A stretch of 64,000 nucleotides of DNA from Ktedonobacterales bacterium (lineage in GTDB: Bacteria; Chloroflexota; Ktedonobacteria; Ktedonobacterales; Ktedonobacteraceae): positions 18,210-82,209 of the forward strand of contig DAIDJF010000013.1 of the NCBI GenBank assembly GCA_027451525.1, in the 5' to 3' direction. Positions within the stretch are counted from its first letter, which is position 1. Each line of letters opens with the position of its first letter. Both the position numbers and the translations under genes were made by a program. This document shows, in pieces, positions 18,254 through 27,334 of this stretch. The notes beneath the pieces are model-generated. The model was not told where the DNA came from and did not search any database. It saw nothing but the letters and a program-made list of their open reading frames with translations.

Positions 18254-18336
18254 GGAAGTCGAGCATGCAATCTCGCTGTGACCCGGCTGAGTCACAATGA
18301 TCCTATCCATGCCCTTTACCCCCCTGCTCGACTTCC
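18254..18336. repeat. Perfect 12-bp inverted repeat in cas6 upstream region
   Basis: GGAAGTCGAGCA at 18254-18265 is exactly inverted at 18325-18336. The intervening 59 bp includes a smaller GTGACCCGGCTGAGTCAC hairpin. It may be a small mobile element or operator; its link with cas6, 380 bp downstream, is not shown. Confidence 0.5.
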
Positions 18337-18717
18337 TCATATTTTCCCCTTTTTACGTAAGGCCATTCCATGTCCTTACTTTGCGCAAAAAAATGAGAGC
18401 TTCCTCTGATGTATTTGATCTATGTATGCGATATACTTTCATCATCGCTGGAAAAGTAGTCAGCAAATTTGGCGTATAAAAAGTGATAATCGAGCTACTC
18501 ATTAAGAGGAATATTCCATGCGTTATGACAATAGCTAAGTAATGCGGTCTTGTGCGTATTGACTGTGGTGAGTGCGATGTACAGTTCATTTACCCAACGC
18601 TTTTTTGGTAGGTGACATTCTGTCGAGCGTGATAGTGAGATCACCTTAACCCACAGAAACTATTTCACTCGTTCTCGTTTTCTGTAAAGCAGAAACATAG
18701 AAAGATGGAAGTGTATA

Positions 18718-19671
18718 ATGGAAATAGCCAGTTCGCCCAGCGCACCTGCACGGCTCTATGCCCTGCTATTACGCTTACGTCCCCTGCGGCAAGGAACGCT
18801 CATGCCCTTTTCCGGTGAATTGATTCATGGAGCTTTTCTGACATGGCTCCTGCATACGGCTCCCGACGTAGCAGCTTGGCTACATGAGGGCCAGAAGCAC
18901 CGCCTTTTTACCTGTTCCAACTTGCATTTCGCACAACCAATGCAGCCCCTTTTCAAGGCTGAACGTGAGAATATTCATCTGCCGCTGAGTCCCGAAAAGA
19001 CCTATACGTTGCGTCTGACGCTGCTGCTTGGTGAACTCTTCCCATTATTTCAGCAGGCATTACTCCAGGCCAATTATACTGAGGACAATACTCTGCCCTT
19101 TCTCCAACTTGGCAAGCAGCTTTTTATACTGGAAGAGGTGATTATTACCAACGACGACCCACGAGGTTGGACAGGCATCACTTTGCTTGATACGCTGATT
19201 GAGCGTGCTAGACAGACTTCCATTGCTAAGAATCACACACTCACGCTGGAATTTGTTTCGTTGACCACCTTCAGTCGTGGTAATACAAAGACTGGTTATG
19301 GACTGCATCAGGTGATGTTGCCGCTACCCCAGCTTGTCTTTCAGAGTCTTGCTAGACGTTGGGAGAGTATTGTGCCTCCTGGACTGGCACACGTGGTACA
19401 GAAAGAGCGTATTGAGCAGTATCTCCTTGAGGATGGAGCGATTATTATCGACTATGATCTCAAGGCGCATCATGTCACATTTACCACCCATCGGCAGCGT
19501 GGCTTTGTTGGTTCTTGTACCTATCAACTACGTGGTTCCGATGAAGTGACAAGCCCGGAAGCACCGCTGACTATTCGACAACAATTGCTGCTTTTGGCAC
19601 AGATGGGCTTTTATAGCGGTGTGGGATATAAAACTGCGATGGGTCTGGGGCAGATGCGTCTCAAACCTTGA
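18718..19671 (+). CDS. cas6: CRISPR-associated endoribonuclease Cas6
   Basis: 317 residues. Cas6 cuts CRISPR precursor RNA within each repeat to give guide RNAs. The evidence is the double RRM-like layout with the C-terminal glycine-rich loop (GVGYKTAMGLGQMR, last 15 residues), the hallmark of the family, plus LTLEFVSLTTFSRGN in the second half and an N-terminal MPFSGELIHGAF segment near residue 28. A catalytic His cannot be assigned from sequence alone. It lies about 2.6 kb before the RT-cas4-cas1 group on the same strand, separated by a regulator on the other strand. Confidence 0.85.
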   Translation: MEIASSPSAPARLYALLLRLRPLRQGTLMPFSGELIHGAFLTWLLHTAPDVAAWLHEGQKHRLFTCSNLHFAQPMQPLFKAERENIHLPLSPEKTYTLRLTLLLGELFPLFQQALLQANYTEDNTLPFLQLGKQLFILEEVIITNDDPRGWTGITLLDTLIERARQTSIAKNHTLTLEFVSLTTFSRGNTKTGYGLHQVMLPLPQLVFQSLARRWESIVPPGLAHVVQKERIEQYLLEDGAIIIDYDLKAHHVTFTTHRQRGFVGSCTYQLRGSDEVTSPEAPLTIRQQLLLLAQMGFYSGVGYKTAMGLGQMRLKP

Positions 19672-19816
19672 ATACTTATGCTTAACGCTCTCTCTTGAGC
19701 AACACACTCTCAAATTGATGAGTATACCTTGATATGCCGCTACCAGAAACTCAAATGGTGGGCGAAGTGTTTTGCGAAGCTTCAAGTCTTTTCTACTATC
19801 ACACCTACCTACTGCT

Positions 19817-20014
19817 TTAGTTTGCTTCGGTGTCGCGTTCCATTCTCTGGAGCATTGCGACGTATGTCTGGCGAGTTTTCAGGATAGAGGGGCTTTCCCA
19901 TCCGAGAATCTTTTCACGAATCGTCAGGGCTTGCACATAGAATGGTGCCGCTTCCTCAAATCTTGCCCATTCCCGGTAGAGGTCCGCCAATCCTTGCAGC
20001 GATTCAGCAGTGTC
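19817..20014 (-). pseudogene. Out-of-frame C-terminal TPR tail of the STAND regulator
   Basis: In another minus-strand frame, this stretch codes a clean TPR ending: DTAESLQGLADLYREWARFE, then about 45 more residues ending EANstop at 19817. The upstream ORF at 19924 breaks off in a non-TPR tail (LLNRCKDWRTSTGNGQ). The TPR phase (ETMESLKHLALLL in the ORF, DTAESLQGLADLY in the tail) puts the two repeat starts about 12 residues apart instead of about 42, so a repeat-length deletion plus frameshift is the likely cause. Confidence 0.75.
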
Positions 20015-21717
20015 AAGAGGAGAGCCAGATGTTTCAGACTTTCCATTGTTTCAGGATGCTCTGCTCCCAGGCGTTGCTGGCGAATGGCAAAAGCACTCTC
20101 AACAAGGGACGTGGCCTGCTGATAGCTGTCCTGATAAACGTAGAGACCTGCCAGATTGCTCATGCTCGTCGCAATGGCAAGGTCATCTGCGCTCAAATGC
20201 TGTTTGCGCAGCGAGAGTGTGAGCCGTAGCAGGGATTCCGCTTCTGCATACTGACCTTGTTCGCGTAGATAGCTACCAGCCTTATCAAACAATACTGTGG
20301 CTTCCAGTTGTATCGGTATCGGTTCGTGTTCTATGTCAATTGCACATGTCTGTACATGCGACAATAGTTGTCCACATCTTCCCCATTCCTGGAAAGGGGC
20401 CTCTGGAAAAGCCGTGTTCAGTAGACGTATAACGCGCATCTTCCACGCTCTCCTGACATCTAGAGGCATGGCATCTATGAGGACTGCCTGCACCAGACGA
20501 TGTGTCACAATCATCTGTTTTGTCGGATCACGCTGCACCAATGAGTAGCTATGCAGTGTCCTGATGGCATCTTTTAGTGACTTGTCGGAAACTCCTAATT
20601 TTTGAAGCTGTGGAGTGCAATGAACTGTTCCCCAGGTAATCAACTTTTCAGGAATGCCATCAGGGGCAAGGAAGGCACAGAGTCGCAGCAACTCAGCGGC
20701 GGCAGGGCTTTCCCGTTCGATGCGCTGAAACGAAACATTCCAAGTCGTCGCTACCGTTTCTGGGTGTTCTGGTGTATGTGTTCCACGCTCTACAAGAAGC
20801 TCCTTGCGATGTTGACGATAGAGATTCACATACTCGTGGAAACTGCATCGTGCAGTCTTGATGTACGCTGCTGCCTGATCCAATGCTAACGGTAGTCCAC
20901 CCATTACTTCCCATAATGTAGAGAGCGCGCTCCTTTCAGGCGCAGACAGGTTTTGCTTCCTATCCTCATCGTCGCTGGTAGCGGTGCGTCGCAGCAGGAA
21001 GGTAACACTTTCCGACTGGCTCATTTGCTCTATTTGGAGAGATTTTATACGCGGGTCTGCATCCTGGGAGCGTGTCGTTAAAAGTATTGCACCACTGTAG
21101 CGACGAGGCAGTACTCGGAAAACCATTGCTAGCGTATCAACATTATCAAAAATCAGTAGCCATCGATCATGGTTGAGCAGCCAGTCCTTGACTGCCTCGA
21201 TGGCCTGGAACTGATTCAGTTTCTCTTGGCCTGGGAGATGAAGCGTCTTAGCGAGACTGGCGACATCCGTGTCCATCATTTCGCGAGAGCCTGCGTGTAC
21301 CCAGAGAACTGCATCGTATGCATCGGCATAGCGATAGGCAAATTCTATCGCGGTTTGTGTTTTCCCAATCCCGCCTAACCCGCTGATAGCCCAAATTTTA
21401 CTTGAATCTCTGTTTGTGCTAGAGACAAGAGCTTGCTGTAAATGCTGAAGTACTAATTCACGCCCTGTAAAGTACAGGTTGCGCTGATAGGGCACATTCC
21501 ACCATTTGTTGGTTCCCCAACGTTCAGGAGGTCTACCAAAAACCCTGATGAGTTGTTCAAGCATCTCGGCGCGAGGAATGGCCCGATCATGCTCCCATCG
21601 CTCTATACTGGGAACTGAGCCTCCAATGTATTCTGCCAATTGAACTTGTGTCCATTCATGAATTTTGCGCTCTCTTTGCAGTTTTTGTCCAAAGCTGCTT
21701 ACGTGTATCTCTCCCAT
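19924..21717 (-). CDS. STAND NTPase regulator (HTH-NB-ARC-TPR), C-terminally damaged
   Basis: 597 residues in the open frame. It has an N-terminal XRE helix-turn-helix (about 10-60, QVQLAEYIGGSVPSIERWE), an NB-ARC ATPase domain with P-loop GLGGIGKT (113-120), Walker B LLIFDNVD and GLPLAL, then winged-helix and TPR regions. Such proteins are signal-triggered switches; most in actinobacteria and Ktedonobacteria are transcription regulators, and some STAND proteins act in phage defence. AGAGGAAC precedes the ATG. The last 36 or so residues are out of frame with a TPR tail visible downstream. It lies inside the cas locus on the opposite strand, so its link with CRISPR is only positional. Confidence 0.85.
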   Translation of the reverse strand: MGEIHVSSFGQKLQRERKIHEWTQVQLAEYIGGSVPSIERWEHDRAIPRAEMLEQLIRVFGRPPERWGTNKWWNVPYQRNLYFTGRELVLQHLQQALVSSTNRDSSKIWAISGLGGIGKTQTAIEFAYRYADAYDAVLWVHAGSREMMDTDVASLAKTLHLPGQEKLNQFQAIEAVKDWLLNHDRWLLIFDNVDTLAMVFRVLPRRYSGAILLTTRSQDADPRIKSLQIEQMSQSESVTFLLRRTATSDDEDRKQNLSAPERSALSTLWEVMGGLPLALDQAAAYIKTARCSFHEYVNLYRQHRKELLVERGTHTPEHPETVATTWNVSFQRIERESPAAAELLRLCAFLAPDGIPEKLITWGTVHCTPQLQKLGVSDKSLKDAIRTLHSYSLVQRDPTKQMIVTHRLVQAVLIDAMPLDVRRAWKMRVIRLLNTAFPEAPFQEWGRCGQLLSHVQTCAIDIEHEPIPIQLEATVLFDKAGSYLREQGQYAEAESLLRLTLSLRKQHLSADDLAIATSMSNLAGLYVYQDSYQQATSLVESAFAIRQQRLGAEHPETMESLKHLALLLTLLNRCKDWRTSTGNGQDLRKRHHSMCKP

Positions 21718-21866
21718 AATATCGTTCCTCTCGCTGACTGCTCAAAAATGATGGGTAAGTGATGGGTTTTTGCGATTGTATTTTCTGTTATCAATGAGAT
21801 ACTTGCGGAAGTGATGGGCAATGTACCCGTCCCGTTCCAGACACATTGTGTGAAATAGGAGGAAAA

Positions 21867-22154
21867 ATGAGCGAGTTTTTCGGTTTTCTCAAAGTGCTTG
21901 TCCTGTGCGTTGCAGGACTGATTGCCCTGTTGGTCATACTCCTTGTGCTTGTCAACTATCTTCCGAGAAGTCCACTGCGAGATATTATGGGTGCGCTGAC
22001 GAAGCGCATTGGCGCAACCGCCGCAGTAGCCATGATTGCTATTCCTATTCAACCAGTGGTCGGCATTGATGGAATCTATGATATTGCCAGCTCCATCTTT
22101 CTGCTCTGCTACTGGCTTCTTCTTATCAGAGAGATACAGAAAGCACTTGCGTGA
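21867..22154 (+). CDS. Small membrane protein between regulator and CRISPR RT
   Basis: 95 residues with three hydrophobic segments (about 5-32, 50-65 and 68-88). AGGAGG lies 4 nt before the ATG at 21867, a strong translation signal. It is divergent from the STAND gene (149-bp gap) and 188 bp before the RT. I do not recognise the family. It may belong to the CRISPR unit or to the regulator. Confidence 0.65.
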   Translation: MSEFFGFLKVLVLCVAGLIALLVILLVLVNYLPRSPLRDIMGALTKRIGATAAVAMIAIPIQPVVGIDGIYDIASSIFLLCYWLLLIREIQKALA

Positions 22155-22342
22155 TCTCTCTTTTACGCTCATCCATCTACTTACAATAGACGGATCTAAA
22201 CGTAAAAAATGAGAAAATTGTGCAACGACTTTCGGTCAGCCAGAAACCTATTCGATGTGACTCGTGATGCTGCAACGTTGAAAGCATGGCAACTTAGCGA
22301 TTGAAAGTGAGTGAAATCAGTGCAATGAAGGAGAGAAAACAG

Positions 22343-23842
22343 GTGGCGTCACCGCATCCGCAACAGACTCCCGCGTACTTGATAGACCAGGCCAAGAAGC
22401 GCTTACCCTGGACGACGTTGGAGCAGCAGGTCGTGCGCATGCAAAAGCAGATCGCTCACGCCTATCAGCATGGTGACAGGCAGGCCGTCTATACCTTACA
22501 AATGCGCTTGATGGAATCGGAGGCGGCTCGTTTGCTGGCGGTGCGCCGTGTCACAGAGGAGAGCCAGGGCAAGGATACCGCAGGCGTCGATGGTGTGAAA
22601 TCGCTGACGCCTGCTGAGCGGTTAACTATGGCTTCTATGATTCACCCTATCCAGTGGAAACACCAGTCACCCGAACCAGTTCGCCGTGTCTGGATTCCCA
22701 AACCAGGCGTACCTGAGCGTCGTCCGCTTGCCATCCTTCCCATGATTGATCGTTGTAAGCAGGCATTGGTAAAATTAGCCCTTGAGCCGGAATGGGAGAT
22801 GCGCTTTGAGGCACATAGTTATGGTTTTCGTCCTGGTCGTAGCGTGCATGATGCCATCGCCGCCATTCTGGTAGCAATTGAGCATCAGCCTGCCTTCGTT
22901 TATGATGCCGATGTCGAGGGAGCGTTTGACCACATTGATCAGAACGCGCTACTGGACAAGCTACAGACCTGTCCGGCTATTGAGCAGGTTATTCGCGACT
23001 GGCTCAAAGCAGGCATCATAGATGGCGGTGTCTACGTTCCAAGTGAAACAGGAATTGCTCAGGGTGGCGTCCTCTCGCCGCTCTTGATGAATATTGCCTT
23101 ACACGGTCTAGAGGAGGTAGTGACAGGCGGTAATGCGGGTAGCCAGGGACAGCCGTTACTGGTTCGCTATGGCGACGATTTTGTGATTTTCCATGCAGAT
23201 CGCCATGAACTGCAACTGGCGGAGAGGCGTGTCCGCCGCTGGTTAGCAGCGATGGGATTGCAGCTCAATGCCCAAAAGACACGCATCAGCCATACATTGA
23301 TCTCTGTGCAAGGAGAAGCGGGCTTTGATTTCCTTGGTTTTCATATTCGTCAGGAGCAAACAGAGAAACCAGCCGAAGGAAAGAGGAAACAGGGATATGA
23401 ATCGTCGTTGAAGACGATGGTCAATCCTAGCAAAGGAGCTATCGAGCGTCACAAGGTAGCGATTGAGCAAAAGCTACGGCACTTGCAGAACGCTTCACAG
23501 AAGCAAGTGATTAAAGAACTCAACCCGCTGATTGCAGGCTGGACAAGTTATTACAACGGCGTCGTCGATCCCACAAGCATGGGTCAGTATGACACATTCA
23601 TAGAGCAGCAGCTCATACAGTGGGCAAGCGTGCGTCATCCTGGTAAGGAGCGTGATTGGTTGCTGGAACGCTATTGGCAGCAGGATAAGAACCAGACAAG
23701 AACCTTTGCTACTCCTGATGGATTGCAGCTGCGCCTCTATCAACAAACGCGCATTTTGAAAGGCGAGTCTAGCATATTATTCGCTCATGCAAAGACTGGC
23801 GAGCAACACAGAAGAACAGGGAAAGATGAGGATAGGTCATGA
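22343..23842 (+). CDS. CRISPR-associated group II-like reverse transcriptase with YGDD
   Basis: About 499 residues. RT motifs in order: LLAVRRVTEESQGKDTAGVDG (RT0/1), YGFRPGRSVHDAI (2a), the catalytic Asp in DADVEGAFDHID (motif A), GIAQGGVLSPLLMNIAL (4), VRYGDDFVIF with YGDD at about 276-279 instead of the group II YADD, LNAQKTRISH and FDFLGFHIR. A maturase/X-like region follows (WTSYYNGVV), but the HNH endonuclease domain is missing, and no intron RNA domain V is seen at the 3' side. The stop overlaps the cas4 start by 4 nt (ATGA), so it is an operon gene, not an intron insertion. The GTG at 22343 follows AAGGAG by 9 nt; an ATG at 22325 and a TTG at 22301 are alternatives. Likely role: copying RNA fragments into DNA for spacer acquisition. 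Confidence 0.9.
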   Translation: MASPHPQQTPAYLIDQAKKRLPWTTLEQQVVRMQKQIAHAYQHGDRQAVYTLQMRLMESEAARLLAVRRVTEESQGKDTAGVDGVKSLTPAERLTMASMIHPIQWKHQSPEPVRRVWIPKPGVPERRPLAILPMIDRCKQALVKLALEPEWEMRFEAHSYGFRPGRSVHDAIAAILVAIEHQPAFVYDADVEGAFDHIDQNALLDKLQTCPAIEQVIRDWLKAGIIDGGVYVPSETGIAQGGVLSPLLMNIALHGLEEVVTGGNAGSQGQPLLVRYGDDFVIFHADRHELQLAERRVRRWLAAMGLQLNAQKTRISHTLISVQGEAGFDFLGFHIRQEQTEKPAEGKRKQGYESSLKTMVNPSKGAIERHKVAIEQKLRHLQNASQKQVIKELNPLIAGWTSYYNGVVDPTSMGQYDTFIEQQLIQWASVRHPGKERDWLLERYWQQDKNQTRTFATPDGLQLRLYQQTRILKGESSILFAHAKTGEQHRRTGKDEDRS

Positions 23843-24453
23843 CTGAGACATCGCATCAGGAGATGATCCCAATTTCCTCACTCAACGCGCTGGAATATTG
23901 TCCGCGTAAGTTTTACTATCAGGTTGTGCAGGGTGAAACACAGGTCAATGAATTTGTGCTGGAAGGGGCACTGGCACATCAGCGCATTCACCAACCAGGT
24001 ATGCAGGTCGTTGATGGGGAGGTGCAGATCACGGGCCTCTACCTATGCAGCGAAACATTACGGCTGACTGGCTTTGCTGATGTGATTGAGCAGCGAGCGG
24101 GTATGCTGATTCCGGTGGAATACAAGCGTGGGAAGCAAGGGCAATGGCTCAACGATCAGGTGCAACTCTGTGCCCAAGCACTCTGTCTGGAAGAGCGACA
24201 GTCAGGCAAGCCCCCAATTGCCTATGGGTACATCTATTATATCGGCTCACGACAACGTGTCCAAGTACAGTTGACGCCTCAGTTGCGAACCAAGACAAAA
24301 GCGGCTATTGTTCAGGCATTGCATGTTGCAGCCCTTGAGACACCACCGCCGCCCCTTGTTGGAAAATTGGCTGCTCGTTGCCCAAATTGCAGTTTGGTGT
24401 CGCTCTGTTTGCCAGAGGAAGTACGGCTTTTGCAGATGCAAAAGAGTAAATAA
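23839..24453 (+). CDS. cas4: CRISPR adaptation nuclease Cas4
   Basis: 204 residues, typical length. Cas4 trims and orients prespacers next to Cas1-Cas2. It shows the RecB-like core with His48 in ALAHQRIH, Asp81 in TGFADVIE and the EYK pair Glu94/Lys96, and the four iron-sulphur cysteines: Cys21 in EYCPRKFYY and Cys181, Cys184, Cys190 in RCPNCSLVSLC. It is translationally coupled to the RT and lies 106 bp upstream of cas1. Confidence 0.92.
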   Translation: MTETSHQEMIPISSLNALEYCPRKFYYQVVQGETQVNEFVLEGALAHQRIHQPGMQVVDGEVQITGLYLCSETLRLTGFADVIEQRAGMLIPVEYKRGKQGQWLNDQVQLCAQALCLEERQSGKPPIAYGYIYYIGSRQRVQVQLTPQLRTKTKAAIVQALHVAALETPPPPLVGKLAARCPNCSLVSLCLPEEVRLLQMQKSK

Positions 24454-24559
24454 GCAAATTAGAAGCGTCAATCTATGATTTCTCTCATTAGCAGGGTACT
24501 CCAGAGATCGTCCATGAGTACCCTGCTTTCATACAGCCCAACAAAGAAGGAGTCTTGCT

Positions 24560-25663
24560 ATGCCAACACTCTACCTGACCGAAGAGTATGCTCTGGTGCG
24601 TCGTGAGAGCGAAGATTGTTTACTCGTACAAATTCCCGAAAGGCAAGGGAAGGATGGAGAACCATCTACACCAGCTCGCAAAGAGCGCGTCCCATTGCTA
24701 AAGGTGGATGAGGTCGTCGTCTTGGGAGAAATTACGCTGACCGCCTCTGCGATCCACCTGCTGCTCGAACGCGACATTGAGATTACCTTTTTAAGTCATT
24801 ACGGACAGTTTAAAGGGCGCTTATCACCTCCATTCTCCAAAAATGCGGCTTTGCGATTGGCACAGTACCGTGCTCATCAAGATATGACGACGCGCTGCGA
24901 GTTAGCGCGCCGCTTTGTGATTGGGAAACTTTCGAATCAACGCCAGAGATTATTACGGGCGAACCGCACATCACAGCAGCAGGAAATCAGCCGCTCGATT
25001 AAGCAGCTCACAGACCTGATTGCAGATCTGGCGTCACTCTCAGTCTCAGTCTCTCAACCATCTGGGATGAAGCCGTTAGCCAGTGGAGACCAGCGTATTG
25101 AAGGTACGCCGCTAGAAACGATTCTTGGTATGGAAGGAGCAGGTAGCGCGGCCTATTTTCGCAGCTTTGGCGCATTACTGCATGACCAGAAGCAGTGGCC
25201 CTTTCCAGGGCGTGTCAAGCGACCGCCGACAGATCCAGTCAATGCCTTGCTCAGCTTTGGCTATTCGCTGTTGACCAACAAGATAGCGGGTGCAATACAA
25301 CTGGTAGGCTTCGATCATTTTGTGGGCTACCTGCATAGTTCATTCTATGGGCGTCCTTCGTTAGCTCTTGATCTGGTGGAAGAGTTTCGACCTGTCATCG
25401 TGGATTCAGTCGTTTTGACTATGCTCAATAAACGCATTGTGACATCCAATGACTTTGTCGTTGAGCTAGGAGCCTATCGGCTCAAAGATGAAAGCCGTAA
25501 AGTTTTCTTTACGCAACTTGAGGAGCGACTCAACGAAGAGATTCAGCATCCCCTCTTTGGATACAGGACCAGCTATCGCCGTTGTCTTGAATTGCAGACA
25601 CGTCTGCTTGCCAAAACGTTGACTGGCGAGATAGACGCCTATCCACCGTTGCTTATCAAATAA
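24560..25663 (+). CDS. cas1: CRISPR integrase Cas1
   Basis: 367 residues. Cas1 with Cas2 joins new spacers to the array. The beta-rich N-terminus is followed by the helical catalytic domain with the metal-binding triad: Glu192 in LGMEGAGSAAYF, His259 in GFDHFVGYLHSS and Asp271/Glu274 in SLALDLVEEFRP. AAGGAG lies before the ATG. It is not fused to the RT. cas2 should begin 24 bp after its stop, and only 17 nt of it remain there. Confidence 0.94.
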   Translation: MPTLYLTEEYALVRRESEDCLLVQIPERQGKDGEPSTPARKERVPLLKVDEVVVLGEITLTASAIHLLLERDIEITFLSHYGQFKGRLSPPFSKNAALRLAQYRAHQDMTTRCELARRFVIGKLSNQRQRLLRANRTSQQQEISRSIKQLTDLIADLASLSVSVSQPSGMKPLASGDQRIEGTPLETILGMEGAGSAAYFRSFGALLHDQKQWPFPGRVKRPPTDPVNALLSFGYSLLTNKIAGAIQLVGFDHFVGYLHSSFYGRPSLALDLVEEFRPVIVDSVVLTMLNKRIVTSNDFVVELGAYRLKDESRKVFFTQLEERLNEEIQHPLFGYRTSYRRCLELQTRLLAKTLTGEIDAYPPLLIK

Positions 25664-25687
25664 GACGCAGGAGAGCAAAGAGAACGT

Positions 25688-25704
25688 ATGAGAAGCCAGA
25701 CTAG
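25688..25704 (+). pseudogene. cas2: 5' end of cas2, severed by an IS
   Basis: ATGAGAAGCCAGACTAG codes MRSQT and part of a sixth codon, 24 bp after cas1 with GGAGAG upstream. It ends exactly at the left end of an IS. Joining it to the inverted remainder (27849 down to 27552) gives one uninterrupted Cas2 frame, MRSQTRGNNQITCYV then IAYDIPNDKRR. The last 9 nt, CCAGACTAG, occur again at the other junction as the target-site duplication. Confidence 0.8.
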
Positions 25705-27334
25705 AGGGGTGCAAGTAATTTATTGTGAGAAACCGGATTTTTCCTCGATTTCCAAGCGAAGGACATGTCCCTAAAAACAAGAGCAAGTAATTCCTCAGTG
25801 GAATCAGAGGCGTTTGCTCCATCATTCATCGCCTGTGCGACTTTTTCTTCACTGCTCACTCTCTTCTGAGTAGCGCAAGTAATTCCTCCCTCGCACGACT
25901 GCTGCGCGTTTCGCCAGAAGTCCCACCCCCTTGACAGTAAGCAACCTCCTTTTGCAAAGTTTTCAGAATAACCACCTCTCCAAAAGGAGTTCTCTGCTAT
26001 GATACCCGTTTCTTTCCGTTATGACCAGACCATGTTGACCCAACTGCTCGATGATGACCCCATTGTGCAACGCTATCGTGCCTTCTTCTCTTTCTTCGAC
26101 TGGTCCCTCGTCGAACGTTGGCAAGCCCAACGCTCTGGACGTGGCCGTCCTGCCCATCCCATGAGCACGTACCTCAAACTCTTTCTCCTCCGTCTCAACG
26201 AAGGCTTGCGCTACACCACCACCCTGCGCACCTTCCTCCTCGAACATCCCTTGCTCCTCTTGGAACTCGAGTTCCGTCTGGTGCTCGACCCGACCCACCG
26301 TTACGGCTTCGATGCCGAGCGCACCGTACCGACCCGCTTTTGGCTCGGCGAACGGCTCCGTCAGCTCGATCAGGACCTCTTGCAAGCCTTGCTCGCTGCC
26401 ACGGTTACCGCCCTCGCTGCCGAAATCCCTGGCTTGGGTGAGACCGTCGCCTTCGATGTCAAGCACCTCTACGCCTGGGTCAAAGAGAACAATCCGCGTG
26501 CTTGGGTCAAAGATCGCTACGACAAAACGCGCATCCCCGTGGGTGACCCTGACTGCACCCTCGGTGTCAAGCGCAGTTCTAACCAGGAACAGGCTGACGG
26601 CACCCACAAAGAAGAGAAGGAATATGTCTGGGGCTACGGCTCTGGCGTCGCCGCCGCCACCATCCCTGCGTACGGCGATGTCGTCCTGGCTGAATACACC
26701 CAACCCTTCAATGAAAACGATGTCACCTATTTCCGTCCTTTGTACCAACGCGTCGTCACCGCCTTGGGTCATGCTCCCACCTATCTCACCGCTGATGCCG
26801 CTTTTGATGCGTGGTACGTCTATGAAGCCGCCGCTCAGCACGGCGGCATTGCTGCCGTTCCGCTCAACAATCATGGGCATCCCGACACCACACGCGACCA
26901 CGATGCCACGCCCATCTGTCGCAAGGGCGTGCGCATGCTGCCCAGCTTCTCCTTCCACCATCCCAACGGCTATCGCGCTCAACGCTTTTGTTGTCCCTTG
27001 CTCTTTCCTTCCGCGACGGGGGAGACCTGCGACCATCCACAATTTGTGAAAGGCAAAGGTTGTCAAAAAGATCCCAACTGGGAGGCAGGCGGACGCATGC
27101 GCGTGACCCTTGACCGCACGGCACCGCTCTATCGCGTCATCTACACGCAACGCACCTGTTGCGAACGTATCAATAGTCAAGCCAAAGAACTCGGTATCGA
27201 ACGGCCTAAAGTGCGCAATCGCGTCTCCGTCACCAACCTCAACACCCTGACGTATTTAATTATCAATGTGCGTGCTCTCCAAAGAGCCAAATCGATCAAT
27301 AAAGGACTTCTACAAATGAATTAATTGCACCCCT
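25705..27334 (+). mobile_element. Complete DDE insertion sequence, 1630 bp
   Basis: The ends are AGGGGTGCAAGTAATT at the left and its near-inverted copy AGGGGTGCAATTAATT at the right (15 of 16 match). One transposase gene fills the right part. The left 290 bp contain three copies of GCAAGTAATT (25711, 25783, 25875), probably transposase binding sites or decayed end copies. The left junction carries CCAGACTAG; its partner copy is found not at this right end but at 27841-27849, because of an inversion. Confidence 0.85.
25999..27324 (+). CDS. DDE transposase of the complete IS
   Basis: 441 residues. The RNase H-like catalytic triad is visible: Asp153 in VAFDVKHLYAW, Asp266 or Asp270 in YLTADAAFDAW, and Glu389 in CCERINSQAKELG. 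Several Cys/His clusters (CCPLLF, CDHP, GKGC) lie between the second Asp and the Glu. AAAAGGAG precedes the ATG. The frame is intact, so the IS may still be active. Codon use is more GC-rich than in the cas genes, as expected for an acquired element; this also creates a long antisense frame. The IS family is uncertain (IS1182-like or IS4-like DDE_Tnp). Confidence 0.88.
   Translation: MIPVSFRYDQTMLTQLLDDDPIVQRYRAFFSFFDWSLVERWQAQRSGRGRPAHPMSTYLKLFLLRLNEGLRYTTTLRTFLLEHPLLLLELEFRLVLDPTHRYGFDAERTVPTRFWLGERLRQLDQDLLQALLAATVTALAAEIPGLGETVAFDVKHLYAWVKENNPRAWVKDRYDKTRIPVGDPDCTLGVKRSSNQEQADGTHKEEKEYVWGYGSGVAAATIPAYGDVVLAEYTQPFNENDVTYFRPLYQRVVTALGHAPTYLTADAAFDAWYVYEAAAQHGGIAAVPLNNHGHPDTTRDHDATPICRKGVRMLPSFSFHHPNGYRAQRFCCPLLFPSATGETCDHPQFVKGKGCQKDPNWEAGGRMRVTLDRTAPLYRVIYTQRTCCERINSQAKELGIERPKVRNRVSVTNLNTLTYLIINVRALQRAKSINKGLLQMN

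Larger units (their letters stand above)
18098..18717. other. Non-coding gap before cas6 with terminator and inverted repeat
   Basis: 620 bp. A probable terminator for the rhomboid gene (AAAAGGCAT/ATGCCTTTT, 18113-18164) and a perfect 12-bp inverted repeat (GGAAGTCGAGCA at 18254-18265, TGCTCGACTTCC at 18325-18336) are listed separately. The rest is A/T-rich and probably holds the cas6 promoter. No CRISPR-like repeats are seen. Confidence 0.5.

Noticed and set aside
22155..23842. Group II intron containing the RT
   Set aside because: There is no room upstream for the ribozyme domains, the 3' side overlaps cas4, and no domain V hairpin is seen.
25963..27180. 405-codon open frame on the minus strand
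   Set aside because: It is antisense to the IS transposase, low-complexity and Gly/Val-rich, caused by the GC-rich codons of the transposase.
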